Below are positions 63,889 to 64,000 of a stretch of 64,000 nucleotides of DNA, in pieces; the stretch's first letter is position 1; the number at the start of each line of letters is the position of its first letter. The position numbers were made by a program, and so were the translations under genes. Under the pieces are notes generated by a model. It was not told the origin of the DNA, did no database searches, and was given only the letters and a program-made list of their open reading frames with translations. The stretch is taken from the NCBI RefSeq assembly GCF_026240635.1, contig NZ_CP110848.1, forward strand, positions 126,501 through 190,500, read 5' to 3'. The stretch comes from Trichothermofontia sichuanensis B231. Its GTDB lineage: Bacteria > Cyanobacteriota > Cyanobacteriia > B231.

Positions 63889-64000
63889 TTAGAGGGGAGC
63901 GGTGATCTGGCGAACAACGGTCCAGGCGGAGTAGCTAACGCCAGCGGTGCCTTCGCCAGGATGGGTGGAATCCCCCACGAGCCAGAGGCCAGAGATGGGG
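63889..64000 (-). CDS. C-terminus of a probable carotenoid oxidoreductase (CrtD-like), cut by the window edge
   Basis: The minus strand encodes GLWLVGDSTHPGEGTAGVSY and SAWTVVRQITAPL before a TAA at 63891-63889. The G-D-x-x-H-P-G-x-G block is the C-terminal FAD-binding signature of CrtI/CrtD/CrtH-type carotenoid desaturases and isomerases. The wording is closest to CrtD-like sequences I know from cyanobacteria. The rest lies outside the window. Confidence 0.6.
   Translation of the reverse strand, partial: PISGLWLVGDSTHPGEGTAGVSYSAWTVVRQITAPL

Overview
The window looks like a stretch of a cyanobacterial chromosome. The GCGATCGC octamer (HIP1, a hallmark of many cyanobacteria) recurs throughout. 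The tmRNA encodes a cyanobacterial-type tag (ANNIVPFARKAVAVA). Several gene types are typical of the phylum: a kinase with a zinc-ribbon start and a GUN4 domain, an orthocaspase, a DevA-type ABC ATPase, a DUF2887/Rpn nuclease, and the end of a probable CrtD-like carotenoid oxidoreductase. Genus cannot be fixed from the sequence.

Layout. 0-13.3 kb is mostly conserved chromosome: a membrane class III nucleotide cyclase, tRNA-Ser(GCU), rimI, lysA, the coupled pair cdaA-uppS (c-di-AMP synthesis and cell-wall lipid carrier), a peptide ABC permease, a NupC nucleoside transporter, a DUF2887 nuclease, rpsN, ssrA and a GH116 glucosidase. 13.4-23.6 kb is an accessory region related to defence. It holds decayed Rpn and NACHT fragments, a CRISPR-Cas operon (cas8-cas7-cas5-cas6-cas4-cas1, type I-B-like) with no cas3, cas2 or array beside it, and a restriction-endonuclease-like gene split by a MITE. 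23.6-39.7 kb holds phzF, a secreted Pro-rich protein, a fused double-ATPase peptide transporter gene, rnhA, a membrane protein, a HAS-barrel protein, a GUN4 kinase, lepA, a GH38 alpha-mannosidase, a DUF192 lipoprotein and a sulfotransferase. 40-53.2 kb is a surface-polysaccharide locus: a GT-B glycosyltransferase, an NrdG-like radical SAM protein, five GT2 glycosyltransferases (one broken), an MsbA-like exporter and a frameshifted FAD oxidoreductase. 53.9-56.7 kb carries an Lpt-type lipopolysaccharide transport set (LptA-like, LptB, LptF/G). 56.8-64 kb has a YS-type pseudo-orthocaspase, two tandem secreted paralogues of unknown function, a lone DevA-type ATPase, an NAD-dependent epimerase, a STAS protein and the edge of a carotenoid oxidoreductase.

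The most informative non-genic signal is small non-autonomous transposons. Family A is about 170-220 bp, with imperfect inverted ends starting CAGCCTTTACC and flanking TA dinucleotides, as in IS630/Tc1-mariner elements. It has three complete copies and several fragments. In two places, removing the element and one TA restores an open reading frame exactly. Family B' is about 111 bp, with GGYTCTTCTG ends, 8-bp target duplications and a palindromic core. It fits the ISL3 pattern and has two copies, at 13.4 and 53.6 kb, in opposite orientation. Further G/C-rich dispersed repeats fill most long intergenic gaps.

I did not find a clearly new multi-gene system. The best candidates for new biology are the incomplete Cas operon, a two-repeat CRISPR-like unit whose spacer is itself a hairpin (34.0 kb), the MITE families, and the tandem secreted paralogues next to the inactive-looking caspase homologue.
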